Source: Brevipalpus yothersi | Lineage: Eukaryota; Arthropoda; Arachnida; Trombidiformes; Tenuipalpidae | DNA: 64,000 bases | Direction of reading: 5' to 3' | Assembly: GCA_003956705.1 (NCBI GenBank) | Contig: QZCP01000113.1 | Location: forward strand, 62,001-126,000 | In this document: piece after piece, positions 1 to 14,275 of the stretch | Layout: each line of letters opens with the position of its first letter | Position numbering within the stretch: the first letter of the stretch is position 1 | Notes under the pieces: model-generated | The model's database searches: none | Told to the model about the DNA's origin: nothing | The model's input: the letters and a program-made list of their open reading frames with translations, nothing else | Program-made: the position numbers and the translations under genes

Positions 1-2655
1 CTATCTAAAAATAAACACATAAAAAAGGCTATTCTACAATACACAAGAGACCATCACTTCAGAGTGAATCGTCTTTGCACCCTTGATTAAACTCAATTTA
101 AAGATCTTTATTCACTGAATTCTATCCGGAAAAGTACTGATGATTAGTTGAAAACATTTTCTTCACTCTTACAACAGATTGGTCACTTGACAAGCATTTG
201 ACTGATTACATGAATGAAAGTCAAAAGGTGAAGATAACCGTATTTTTCCGATGAATAAAATCATTCCTATTCTAACGATAGAGGAATTCTTTTCCAAAGA
301 AAAATAAGGAAACGTCCTTAATTAGTGAATTTTTACCATAAAAAAGTGGCAAAAGATAAATTATTTCCAGGATGGAAAAACTACTTCCAAAAAAAGCGAT
401 AGATACAGCCATTTTGCTTAAGATTGACACAAACATTCTCCCTCGACCGATAATTCTTATCATGGTCTCTCTCGAACTGGTTCAGAAGGGGGTGAATATG
501 GCTATGGACTCATGATACTCATTTAAAATAGATCAGATCCAATTGGAATTATACCATAGATACTGTTTTTATTTTGTTTCCAATATCTTTCATAATCAAA
601 CATTTATAAAACATATCTCAACAGATAGACTCTTCTGGTAGTCTTGCTCATTCATGATTCCAGATAATACAGATGTAGATTACTATCAGAATTGTATAGA
701 AGTTTGGGTGAACTTAGAAAATCTCATCCGTATTTTAGATCAATTTCTGGGCCATCAATTGGAAAAGTTTATTTTGGTTTCAATTCGATGTGCTTATGTG
801 TTTGTATCCAGTAAACATTCGTTAACAATTTGTGAGCGTGATTATTATGCAAACTTTTCTCAATTTGATAAATATACACTTGGAGATGTTGGAAAAGCTT
901 AACTTTCCTTGATTGAATCATAGCTATCTTATCTTGAGAAAAAACTATCGCAATAAAATCGAATCAGTAATGATACCAATGATGGATGCTTTGGAAAAAC
1001 AATTTTATCACCAACTATTTAGTTAAGAAAAGATACTATTATCACTAGCTGTTGAGGAAGCTCTGGAATCAATTGAGTTTGAGGGGAATAGATTAAGCAA
1101 GAAAAAATTCCTCATCTCTATGAACCGTTAAATTCAAAATGGGATCTCTTCTCAATACATGCTCAAATTTTTGGTACCCTGAACAAACAATTTTCACCCA
1201 TAAATGCTATATTTATTCATTAATACTCATGCAAATGATAGCAGTACGTGATCTCGTTCAACGATAAAAAGAAGAAGGCAGTTCATGGAACTCACAACAA
1301 ATTGCTTTGGTTTCAGGTGTGTCCACATTTTTATGACTATCTAGTCAATAATGGCATTGATTATCAATCAGTTTCATCATGTACATCATGAACAGTAGCA
1401 AATAGTCTGAGAGAGAGAAGGCAAAAAAAAGTTGCATTTACAATATTGTTTTCATGCTTGACACCCCTGAGATTGCACATTAAAGCGAAAAATTTTCATC
1501 TGGAAAAAAGTATATTCACCAGAATCAGATACACACTTACAGTAACAGAGGATATACACACATTCATCTCCCGGAGATTCGGATGATACTAGCAGTAATA
1601 CAGGGGTAGTGGTAATAGAAATAAATAAATTATACAAATGAGAACATGTGTCTTTGACTTTCGATTGCAGTAGCATTGAGTATGCAACAAATCTATTTGT
1701 ATCATCAAAATATGGAAGTGCAAAGAGAGAGATGCATATATGTTAGCATGCTGTCAGCTGGAGAGCTAATCAAATTCAGTATCAAATGGTCATGAATTGA
1801 ATGACGTGAAGCTTTTGAAATTATCAGTGATTTGAATAATAATAATAATAATTAACAAATGAATCAATTTGCCTTCAAAAACTAGTTGCGTTCAGTCCAT
1901 AAGTCTCTGATGAGTCTGGATTCAAATTTCATGGAAAAATTTTTGCTGATTATTTAAGATTCCCCAAATAAGCAATATTTCATAGGAAAACCTTGACCAT
2001 ACAAATGCATGAATTAAACTATTCCTTCCAATGAATACATCCTATCACGAGCATCATGATCATGATCAATGGCAAATCTGTTTATCTCAACAAGCCAGCT
2101 ATATTGGCATGCATTGAATTGGTGATGAGGGGGAAAAAAATTCCCTTCCAGACTAGTCACGATCAGGAAAGATAGCCTTGTATTCCCTCTCCCTTTTGCC
2201 ATGATCCCAGGAAACCAACCTTCAACTTTCCTCTCCAAAATGATGAATATTCACTCTTTACACTCTGTAACGAAAAACGTTCAACTCTTTAGCAGCACTT
2301 GACACCCACTTTGATGGTTGATTGGCAGTACCGTAAAGACCGTTAGACACGATCATCATCATGATCATTGAGAGAAGGGATGAGGAGAGAGAATAAGGAC
2401 AAGAGCAGCAAATCACTTTTCAAATGATGTTACACATGATGATGAAGGAACCAGAGGACCACTTGGAATAGTGTACTGTTGGCCACCGTTGTTGTTGCCA
2501 AGATCTATCAATGAGTGACTATTATCACTTTCCTTGTCGGCATGCCAAACAGTAGCCAATTGCTTACGATGTTGACCAGTTGGCCAAAAGTGTTGAGAGG
2601 ACATAAAAAAGGCATCTCAACTATGAAACCTTTTGTAGAGCAACTCTCAATGGCC

Positions 2656-2660
<5 letters not shown>

Positions 2661-2706
<46 letters not shown>
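2661..2706. repeat. (GA)n microsatellite
   Basis: Uninterrupted GA on the plus strand, about 23 units. Confidence 0.97.
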
Positions 2707-2709
<3 letters not shown>

Positions 2710-5700
2710 TAACTCAATTGCATTTTGATGTCCTGATTAAGTAGAGGTGTCACTGAGACAGTGGATAACCAAATTGAATCAATAGAGAGACATAGACGGT
2801 GTGAGAGGATAGTTTTTGGCTTCCAAATTGAATGACTTGCTCATGTGTATCGTTGAATAAAGTTGTCACTCTCATGTCACATTCTCTTTCCTATTATATT
2901 ATGCTCATGAAATTCCAATCATTATCTAGTTTTGGGGAAAATGTTGGAGATGGAGAATTGCTTTCTCTGTTTCCAAAACGAATTGTGCGGTGAAATCTTA
3001 CAAATTTTGACATTCAGATTGCCACTTTTCTAGTGGGACTGTTTCAAGAATTCTCAGACTTATGTCTCATTTTCAGTTTAACGTCTTCTTATGCTCTGTT
3101 TTATTGAAGCTTTCAAAAATTTTGACACTTTGTCCCAACGGGAATGGCTGATCAATGTACATGTATGTGATTCTAAAGCCAACAAGGAATACCCAAGAGA
3201 GATACATATTCATGTAAATAATTCAACTTCACCCAGAATGTCTAATTTTACGCGATCAGAATCTGAAAATTTCTACAAGATAAGACTGATCAAACGTTAA
3301 CTGCATGAGAACAAGATTAACAAAATATATAAGTTCAAACATTTTTTACGTCCCAGCATGGACTGATGAAAATGACTGAGTGTATAAAATGCTGTGGATT
3401 CATTTTATGGATCGCTTAATGGGACAAAGTTTGATTACTCTCATTGAGCATCCCTTGAGATAATCAAAAAGTTCATTCACTATTTTTTCTGCTATGCTGC
3501 TGGGTTCCTGATTGATCTTGCATACATTTTCATGATACATCATGCTGATTTATGTGCTTATGTGTGTATGTGTGGGGAACAGTTTGTAGCTGGTTAGTAT
3601 GAGAGACAATCTCAAGGCAAAGTTCATTAAGTTAACTAGATTAATTAGATGAACCAATTGTCGTGTCAAATCTTCATCCTCATCACAGTTAGCTAAAATA
3701 TCGATTTACTTTTTGGATATCATTTCGATTGTTTCAAGCTTGTCACCAGTATTCTAACATTCCATCAGGACACTATACAAAACAATAATTCAAATACTAG
3801 TGGTTAATGACAGCGAAGAATAACTTTACGCGTCTATGGAGGGTTCGTTAATAAAGTCAAAAGCTACTAGGAATCCACTGTTTAGCACCACTTGATGACC
3901 AGTGAAAGGAATCATTGTCTCTGAGGAATTGTTCATCCAAGTTTATCCATTACTCTATCATGTAATTACTTCGCATGGTAGAGAAGAATGAGAGAGTGAA
4001 AGAAAAAGAGAAAAAATTTCATGAACTAGAAGAAATTCCAGCCATTATTTCTATCTGTATTGAGTTTTCATGCTTGTCAGAGCTCACTGTGGTTATGAGT
4101 ATACACTTTTTTTTCACCCTGGAAACAGATCCGAATAGAGGTAAATTTTGATATCATTTTTCACTATGATAGCATCAATTGACGAAAGGAAATGAGCTGA
4201 AATGAACCTATGTCTTTTCATGAAAGAAGTCTCTTTCTTTCTATGGATACATTCTTTTTTTGGAAGATGCACAAATATATACCCTGAATGAAGTAATCAC
4301 CTTCTGGATCTACTATTCTGCCTATCCTAGCAATCTGAGAAACAGAACTGATGTCGGTAGTGATGATCAAGGAAGCATTTTTGCTCATCAGAGAATCTTC
4401 CTTTATTTCTCTTCCTTTCTCTCTATCTCCATAGATCTCTTCATTTGCTTGTCAAATCAGACTCAACTGTTATGAAAATATTTTTCTAATGGATTTGCTG
4501 GAGCCAATCATTGTTCATTGTTTGGTGAATTTTTTCAAGAGCCAGCTCAGTAATCTCTTTCTCTTTTCCCTGTTTGCATGGGCAAGAAAGAGACTGTATC
4601 TGCAATCGTTGCCATGATTGACTAATTATGTGTCCCACTAGAAAATTATTTTGAATTCCAGCATCATTTGAGAATGCTTATCGCTTCTCCAAGCAAATAA
4701 TAATAGATGTATATTTTATTCTCTCTCTCTCTCCCTTGTGTTGAAAAATTTTTCAGTCATTCATTTTCACGTCTCAAGCAATCGGAAGCAAAATGATTTG
4801 AACCGTTAATTCATTTATCAAACATGACACAGCCACCAGCCAAGTGGCCTATTGAGCATTAGCTTTCTCTTGTGAAGCCGTCCACAAGCAATCGGAACAA
4901 AATTCTAATGGAATTTTATGGGGATCACAAAAAGTTGATCATGATTGATGATAGAGATAAACATTCGGCAAGCAAGCTGGAAGGAAAGGTTGCAACTATT
5001 CATTGACTTCACTTGTGATTCCAAGGAATGTTCTTCTTTTCCTCTTCTCGCTCTAATTAACCATGGTCTAACAAAATTATGAATGCAATCGAATTATCAT
5101 AGAACAGTGAAAGAACAAATGTGTGTGTCTGTGTATGTAAATGACGATGATGTTAGGGGAAATGTGATGATTATTGTGTGATTTGAGTAGAATAAAATAT
5201 TGAATCATATTGAAATAGCCTTGCTTTGTTTTATGAAAATCGACTGAACCCAACTCATTTGCTCGTGTCCAATTGCCATGAAGGCTGCTATCAAATTTAG
5301 CATCGATCAGTGGTGAGCGAAAAATTGTGTTCATCATTTGATTTGTGGACAAAAATGATGATGAAAATCAAATCAGAGCAAAAAAGGAGAAGAGAGAGAG
5401 AGAAAATCGAATGGAAAACAAGAAGAATGCTGTAAACATGATTCTGATTAGAAAGAGAGAGAATATCGTTACTCTACAGCCATGTACTTCTGTCAAACTG
5501 GACTCATTTATTAGTGATGAATGAGATGCTGGGAAAAGATGAAGATGAATTGTTCACTGTGTCTACTACTATTTATTTGTTAGTAGTTGCAGTAGCCTCC
5601 AAAGTTTTGAGCGAGAATCAAAAGGGCCAAACAAATGATCAGAAAGCAAACAATCTCTGGATGCTTTTTTTTGTCTAAGAGATATTCTTATTTCCAAGTG

Positions 5701-6814
5701 GAAAAAAAGTGAGAGAAGCAATAAAATTCTCTTCCAAGTCACTTGCTCTGTATGTGTTGAATGGAAAATGAGAATATCAGTGAGAATGAGAGGGAATTTT
5801 GTCTTCAGAATATGACCTCAGTTAAAATGTTGACATTTTTTCTTGAGAAGATAGAGAGGCAGTCGTCGTCGAAGAAGAAAGAAAGAAAGAGAGAAAAGAA
5901 AAATTCACAAGATACAAAAACATTGTTGATGGTGGTTGAAACTGATCAATTTTTATGTCTACATGTTTGTCATCATCTTGGTCTGCACCAAGTTAAGACA
6001 TTGAGGGAAGGAGGAGAAGGAATCGTGATCGACGGAAAAAAGAATGAGAATTTCAAGTGAATATGTGTTGATGTGGATCTGTAATTCTCCTCAGCCAGTC
6101 AAGTATGAATGTGAGGAATGCCATATTTTTTTCAGGGATAAAAATTGCCCGAAAACACTCATCTGTATGTGATGATAGGTTGAATATACAGGACACAAAT
6201 GTAGGATGTTTTTCTCTCACCAGTTTTGCTTTCTCTCTCTCTCTTCTCCATTCGATCAAGCCCAACACGAATGCAGAATGGAAAAAAGGAAGCGAAAAGA
6301 AGCAGAGGAAGAGAAAGTATAGTATAGTATAGAAGTTCTGTTCATGATCATTTCTGATAAAAAGATGTATAAAAGTGAACCAGTGATCAGCGGTGAGGCG
6401 AAGATGAATGGAATAGTGATCAGAAATGGTAAGAACGATTTGCTTGATAGAAGAGTTCTCTTACTAGAAGGAAGAGAGAGAGCTTCTTTTTCATCTCCAT
6501 CGATCAATTATCCTTGTGTTCACGAACGATGATTTTCCTGATCATCCATGATTACCGGATGCTAATGCTCCTCAGAAATGAACTTCTTCCAGTGTGATAC
6601 TCTCTATCAGTGTTATAGTCCATGGTTCATGGTTTACTCAAGCATTATGGAAAGTGTAGCGCATGGTGAAAGATGGGGAGATAGATGGAAAAGTAATCAG
6701 TCCACACTCGAGGTATGATAGAACCATTCCAGAGGACTTTCAATGACCATGAATTTCGTCAATAACAGTGTACAAAATCAAAGCTTAATCTTGCTTAGAC
6801 TGTTTCATTAATGT

Positions 6815-6818
<4 letters not shown>

Positions 6819-6864
<46 letters not shown>
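6819..6864. repeat. (CT)n microsatellite
   Basis: Uninterrupted CT on the plus strand, about 23 units; only 250 bp from the opposite-strand GA tract at 7110. Confidence 0.97.
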
Positions 6865-6867
<3 letters not shown>

Positions 6868-7106
6868 GAGTTCTGTCTAGAAGAAATCAAATTATCATTG
6901 TGATAAGAGAAGCATTCGCTTGGACATAGAGTCAAAGGTGTCAAATGGTGTATCAGAGTAGAAAAAAGTATTCCTCACGATATCAGCGATTGATCAGCAA
7001 GGTTCTTGAAGATAGCAATATTTTTTCCTCCTTTGATCAACACACAAAACTGATCGATTACCATGCATTCATGGATGAGAATCGAGAATCAACCTTGCAA
7101 AACTGT

Positions 7107-7109
<3 letters not shown>

Positions 7110-7176
<67 letters not shown>
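7110..7176. repeat. (GA)n microsatellite
   Basis: About 33 uninterrupted GA units, among the longest in the window. Confidence 0.97.
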
Positions 7177-7178
<2 letters not shown>

Positions 7179-7782
7179 AGTCCAGTAACTGAGAGGGGCC
7201 AAGACTTTTATTCCTGGAGAAAACAATATTTCTCAGTAGGTCCATTATTTTCATTCATTCATTTTGACTTGACCAGCAAACAGTATGACAAATCTTGAGA
7301 CTTCATTCTCCACTTTCATTTGTTTTACTTGTCCACCGAGTGGAACATCCATATACATGGGACACACTGGAGAGACCAAGTGCATCCCAGCAATCAGTCC
7401 AGTCTAGCTTATCAAACGCTTCACAGAAGCGTATCATTATGATCACTGAATCTCATTTCATTATTTTCTTATTATTATTGTTACTATTATTATTATTTCT
7501 CATCATTTTGATATCGTTTTCATCCATCCAGATACAAACACCACGCCGATTAAGATTGTTGGAGGCTGTAAAAAGATGAATAGATTTTCTCTCCTATCCA
7601 GCATCTGATCCAATTGAGTGAGAATAATTTCTTGCTTCAACAGTGTTCTAATATATGACTTAATCGAATGCACCCACATACTGATCCAAAGAACATGTAT
7701 ATGTGCCTGAAAATCATATATATCTTTTCTCATATTGATTGGTTTGATGATGATCACATCTTGGCCTACATTGATCGGAAAT

Positions 7783-7802
7783 GAGAGAGAGAGAGAGAGA
7801 GA
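7783..7802. repeat. (GA)n microsatellite
   Basis: About 10 GA units. Confidence 0.9.
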
Positions 7803-8668
7803 ATATCTTTGGCACAATTTAATGAATACATCATTTAGTTAACAATTTTGAAGTCTTCATTGATAGCAGCATTTAGAGTATACTCATAAATTTTTATTAA
7901 TTCTTGATGCGCTGAAAATACTCGACAATATATGAGATACTCTTGCTAGACTCAAACTTTATGCTTCAAAATCAAGCCATAAAGAAGATTCGATTTGAAA
8001 GATGGAAAGATATAATTCTCAGATTAATGGCAGACTAAGGTGATTATTTTGCTTTATTGAGTTTAATCTTCGGAATCCCCAAGATGAACTGTGGAAAACT
8101 CTATGTGTACTGTGTGAATGCATGTGAAAACATAGCTCTCGGTGCAAAACTCATTGAACAAGAAAAACCTATCAACTTGAGAGCGAAGAAGAGTATTAAC
8201 AATGTGGATCAGATGAACAGCCAGCAAATTCATGCTGCTACTTGACGGCTTATTGTGATGGAAACTGGAAAAATTTTTTCCAATATCTCATGTTCTTTTC
8301 ACCCTCGATTCTTCGATAAGTTCAACACACACACACAAATATATACGATCAAAGTTTACTATTGGAGAGATGTTTGATCTTTGGTCCACCTCATTTTTCT
8401 CATTACTTGGGCCTCATCAGGGCCTTCTTCCAGATAGGAGCAGAAAGGTTATTCGATAAACTTCACATCCAACTCATGAAAAGAATTTCGCCACTTTTGG
8501 AACTTGTTGACACTCGAGTGGGCTAATGCCTCTCATAAATGCTTGAAAAGGTTTCTCTAGTTTGAGTTTCGTGATGAAGAAAGAGGCAAAAAGAGAGGAG
8601 CAAAACTATCATTTGATGTGGGTAAAGAGGGGAAGAGAAAGGATGAAAGAAAGAATGAAAGAAAGAAT

Positions 8669-8671
<3 letters not shown>

Positions 8672-8710
<39 letters not shown>
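8672..8710. repeat. (GA)n microsatellite
   Basis: About 19 GA units, preceded by imperfect GAAAGAAT repeats from about 8645. Confidence 0.95.
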
Positions 8711-8715
<5 letters not shown>

Positions 8716-9697
8716 TTTGGATTGCTTGCAAATCTCAAGTCTACAAATAACCCAGATAGAACGATAATTTGATATCGTTATAGATCTCATCCTTGGTGGG
8801 ATAAGATTGTCCATGGATGAAAGGTATACATTTTATGGTGAGCTTCCAAAAATAGTTGAATGAAAGTGTAGAAGCTTGATTGAAATTCTTTCCACTTGGA
8901 TTAGAGCATATTTTTACGATTCAACTTTTCTTTTGCTTGCCACTTCCACCTACTTACCTGAGATTTGAAGATTCCCACATTTACTAACTTATCTAAGCTC
9001 CAAATCATGTACTATCGGAAGATCAAACCCTTATTGAATTCTAATAACAATTTTCACTCTCCATCGGCCTTACTGAAAGAATACACATATTCTCTCTCTC
9101 TCCCCATCTTTTTATCGAAAGAAAAAATTTATTCTCTCTTAGCGCAAGATATTCCTGTCATCTGATAGAAATGCTATGGAGAATCGAGAAAGAAGGATGG
9201 AAAGCTAGTCAGCCACAAGCATAAAGAATACAAAGTGGTTGATCGTGTTTTTCATACAGAATACGATCGCCGTCATTCTGGAAGGAATTATTCTCTTTTT
9301 CTAGCTTTATCTATTTTCCTTTAAGTCTGACTAAGCAAGTATGGCTGAATAATCTTTGGTTAAGCTTCTAGACAAGAAAATATCCACGCATCGCACTCAA
9401 GTTTCGTGTTTCTTGTGGTGATTTGATGCCACAAGATCATCCACTCAATGATCATTGGTATTGATTGTATTGGAGAGAGAGAAGAGGAAAGAAAGAAAGA
9501 GAGAGAATAATGGATGTGTTCAGCTAATGAAAAGAACTTGTGGATACGTATAAAAGACCATGTACATGTATGTAGACCATATAAAAGCATTTGGAATGAT
9601 GTTACAATGAGCAACCATCAGTGGATTGAATTTTTGAAACAATGTTCAGTGTATATTCTCATATTTATCTATAGAATATAGAGGAATATTTAGAAAG

Positions 9698-9701
<4 letters not shown>

Positions 9702-9752
<51 letters not shown>
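9702..9752. repeat. (CT)n microsatellite
   Basis: About 25 CT units. Confidence 0.97.
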
Positions 9753-9755
<3 letters not shown>

Positions 9756-12700
9756 AGGCCTATTTCCACTCGTGAGGGAAACCCTTTTTATCACCTTTTA
9801 CGGTATATACGCCTTCCTATGCTTCCCATTTTGAATTTTTTGGGATGGGAATGATGAAAAAAAGATGAACTTGATGCCAAGATATTTTCTCTGAATAGTT
9901 AAATTGTTTCAATTTAGCTGATGAGAATGCTTTAGCATACCATTTCCATCCAAAATCCAATTTCAGAGAGGGTTGAAATTTTTCATTGAGAGAGGGAGAA
10001 AGAGAGGGCAAAGGTCGATATTGATATCGAATTGCGTCACAAAATTGAATCATGAAATGGAAGTAAGAAAAGAGTAGTTCATGAATACTTCTGTTCGTCT
10101 ATTCTTCGTCTAGAATATTGAGAATATGTCTTCTTGATAATCGAGAGAAGGATAAAAATTTCAAAGATGGACAAACTTTCAATCGTATTCCTGATCATCT
10201 AGGCTCAGATGGAGACGTCTCTCTCTCTCCTATTTTTTTCTGTCGTATGCTGCTTTGCTCCACTTCTTTGCATCGATATGCATGCAAATGAGGAGCTTCC
10301 CCTTTCTTCATCGACATTTCAAAATATTCATATATTCACCATCTGTATCCACTGGAAATGCCAGTTAGTAGTGCATGAAAAAGTGTGAACCGATGTTGGT
10401 GACAATCATAGTCAACCGAATTGTTGAAGAATACATACTCAAATAGAAGTGGTAGTAGCAAACTTCGCCCATCAAATCATGAGAGTCTGTGTGTGGGCTT
10501 TTTTGCTGCTATTCTTGACTCATCTCAATTTGATTAGTTCAAGAAAGTTCCAAGTGCACATGATATTGCAACTTTTCAGTTTATCACTACTCACAGAACT
10601 GTATCTAGTTTTTCCCAGTTTTGTTCTGGGAAATTTTTTCGATCTCTTCAGCCCCACACCCATGAAACTTTATTGATAATGAAGAATAGCGATCAAATTG
10701 AGCTGATAAGTTTGAAACAAAATAGATCTTTGTTGCCTTATTTCTGTTTTGTTGAAGCCTCGGTAGCATTGTCAGTGAAAAATTAATGGATGAATTTTAT
10801 TAGAAAACGAAGAAGAATTCTGTGCGAATTCTAAATTGAAAAGAATGTCACCAGCTTCTGTGGAGTTGTTTGTGAAACTTCACCTTTTAATACTTTCTCG
10901 ATCTATCTTTGCCGGAAAAATTCGAAAGGCTCAAAATAAGATCCTACCAAACGAATGTCTTTCCTGCTGACAAGATAAAATATATGACCATATAGACAGC
11001 GAAAGTTCCGAAATATTCTTCCAACTGAGGAGGATCTTGAAGGATCACCGAGAAATGGTGATGATAGCCACGCAAATCACCTCTTGCTCCGAGACAGGAT
11101 GAAAAGAATAGCCTGAGAAAAATAGAATTTATGCTTCAAAAAAAGAGTACAGATGATAAACAACTGGTAATCAGAGGATCATTGTCAACCTAGGAATGGT
11201 ATACTGTGACCAAGAATATATAACAATACTCAAACTCATGACTTGACTCGCTCCTGGGCTGAAGCAAAGACGATGATAGATATCAGTTCTTGTGGAGTGA
11301 AAATTTGATCGGTAAAAGAACATACCAGAGTATTTTTGCTTCACAGTTATCAGGCACTCGAAAATAGACTGAGTTGAATGACTGTCCAGAGAATTCAATT
11401 CGATTCTATTCAAATCAGTACTTCTTTTTTATTTTGCAAAATATCCAAGTAAATTGAATAGTGTTGAGTGAAAACTGGCCTTCTTCGGCCAGTCTTTGGG
11501 TCTTTCTGTTTCCTTTGAAAGTTTCTATGTACATTTTACATTGAATTAAATTCTCGCTGTTGTCACCCCACTATTCATATTAAATCAAAACGATGAAAAG
11601 ATTTCTAGGGTTTTCCTTTTCCCTCGGAGAATATTTCATGTCGTCCCATAGTTAGTACTTTAAAAATTGGATGCATTAAAAGATTAAAGATATGATTTGC
11701 TAGAGTGCAAAATGTTTCTATTAGATAAAAATTGTATCTACTGCACATCTCATTTTGTTACTTTCTTGCAGAATTGCTTCAACAAAATTTTCCCTCATTC
11801 ACAAGATACAGCATTTTTTGAGTACCATCTGATGAGAGTACTCGAAATATTCAGATGACACTGTGAGAATTGGTTGAGATTATTTATAAATCTCGTGTCC
11901 TGAACAGCTGATCGATATTTTATCCAATTTCAAATAAGAGTTCACAGCTCGATTGGGGGAGTTCCAAGGTTAAAATTCAGTTAAACGTTCATTTTGTACG
12001 GTGAAAAATTCTCAACACAACTACCATAAGATTCTCTCATCTAGGAAGTTACAAGAATGATTATTTCCGTTACTATCTTATCAACTACAGCAGTGATAGT
12101 AGGAATATAAGTTCAATATTCTGAAAGAGATGTAATACAGTAACACTTGTAGCTATTTTGATGGACTCTGTTAGATAATTTGAACTTTATACATCAAAAT
12201 CCTTTTGTCCGTAGATTTTCTCTAATGGATGAGAAATTTTTTCTTCAATTGTACAAAGAGAGAAGAAAGAGGAAAGAAGAGAGAGAGAGATATCTTATAT
12301 CAACTTTTCGAAGAGAAAGAGAAAGATATGGTCTAACTTCTATTGTATATCTTGAAATAGATTCACTCACTCGCAATATCGACGTTACCATCGTGATTTT
12401 CAACTTCCATGAACAAGTTGAAATTCTTATCTGATCCACTCATATGGGTATACACATGATTCACTCTTCTTCATCCCATCTAGAGCCTATGGTCAAGCTC
12501 TATTTGGTAGAAGAAATATTTTCAACTTGTATTCATCTAATGTCAGTATCTTTTTTTGGAAAAAAACAACTCACTGAAACATGAACATCAAATTCTATTT
12601 ATCTGACTGAACTTTCATTCTCAATTATATTGAGGGCACACTTTCGGAGTGGATACACATATAAGTGTTATGAAGAGGGAAATGACTTTGAGAGACATCT

Positions 12701-14153
12701 TGTCCAACTTTTCTGCTGCAATAGAGCTTCCACTATTCTACTATTTATGATACGATCTCATGAGAGTACGAATAAAGTTACTCTTTCTGTTCTATATCTG
12801 ACTTTTATCCGTTTCCATCTACTTTTATCTAATTTATCATTGAGAATACCAATTCAGGTTAACTGCTGGTTGTAAAATCTGTTGAACCGTTATTCTTTCA
12901 TCTGCCTTGATTCATTCTAATTTTCATCTCTTCTTCACCTTACACCACTTTATTCTTGCTGAAAAGAAGATAGAAGGTAGATATTCCTTCAACTCCTTAT
13001 TATGATGATATGTAAAGCGAATAAATTACCAAATTGAGAAAAAGATTGGAGATGAAAATAGGGCTTATCCTATCCAAACCTTGAAAAGGAATATTCTATT
13101 GAATTGCTTATTTTCCGATTCTCATAATACTAAAAAGAGCATCTTTCTTTCTTTCTTCCTCTCTCTTCCAAGGAATAAGTCTCTGTCTAAAATGAGCTGA
13201 AAAGAATGCTTGAAGATAACAGCTTTTCTTCACTTTCTAGGCACAGTATTTTGTTACTTTTTCTCTTTTACTCAAATACAGTGGAGAAATTCCTGTGTTG
13301 TTACACTCAGGCAACTTCTTAACTAGTTTTTCTCGAGACACCACAATGGAAAAGGCAAGAAGAATAAGAAGAAGGAGAAAAAAAGACTGTAAAGGACACT
13401 CTGTGCGTGTGTGTTTCACAATAACTCTCTTGTTAGAAAATAAGTGAAAAGAATGGAGGCAAAAAAACTTGAGCTCATTTGGAGAGAAAGTATAGAGAAA
13501 AGAGACACACTTTAGAAGTATTCGAAAAAAGTATCAGAGACATCAGAAATGATGCGGATTTCACTTTCCTGTATCAGTTCTGCCCGGAGCACTTTTTGTG
13601 CCCTTTTCAAACTGATAGAATCGATCATATTTTATTTTACATAGGCACAGAAATCACGCTGTTATGTTTAATATCGGATGAATCATTTCCGTCTGAAACT
13701 TGGGCCCACACAGACTTGGGAATCAACAAGCACAAACATAAATTCATAAGAGATGCAATTTTCTCCAATCTCATGAACCTATCAAGATACTTTGTTGAAC
13801 TGTTCTTTTCCGTTCTCAATAGTAAGATGCAGTTACTGATTACTGTTACAATTTGACTGGAACCAAATGTCTCTATGAGATAATGAAATAACGTCTCTCT
13901 CTCTCTCTCTTTTATATGAGTCTCTAGTTGTCTGTTGTAATTGCCAAAAAAAAGTTCTTTTCTTGTCAGCGAGAATACCTTTTGAAAGAAATGAAAATTC
14001 GGATATAAAAAATGAATATACGCTCCAGAAGATTTTGAAGCAGGAAAAAATTCTCTATTAACAGGTATAGAAGTGAGACGAGAGAGGCTCAGGTAAAAAA
14101 ATTTTGTATTCTGCTTCATATCGATTAATCAACATGGCTCAGTTGGGCTTTCA

Positions 14154-14179
14154 TATACACCATGTGAACATGGTGTATA
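14154..14179. repeat. Perfect 12-bp inverted repeat
   Basis: Arms TATACACCATGT and ACATGGTGTATA separated by GA. It could be a dimeric protein-binding site or a cruciform; no gene is close. Confidence 0.9.
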
Positions 14180-14251
14180 ATCAATACTTTACTCATTCAA
14201 CCTTGCAAAGCTTTTGAGCAAGATTTAAAGCAATCAAGATCATCATTAAAA

Positions 14252-14275
14252 TACATGAACATGTATGTTCGTGTA
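14252..14275. repeat. Near-perfect 11-bp inverted repeat
   Basis: Arms TACATGAACAT and ATGTTCGTGTA separated by GT, with a single T/G mismatch. Shares the octamer TGAACATG with the palindrome at 14154-14179. Confidence 0.85.

Noticed and set aside
7110..7298. Open frames made of Arg-Glu or Leu-Ser repeats (also at 2508-2753, 8523-8814, 17097-17187, 33466-33593, 38365-38568, 50894-51151)
   Set aside because: They are translations of GA/CT microsatellites, open because the dinucleotide contains no stop in these frames.
9352..9361. TCTTTGGTTA, identical to the first ten bases of miR-9
   Set aside because: The match stops after ten bases, and no complementary arm forming a hairpin was found nearby.
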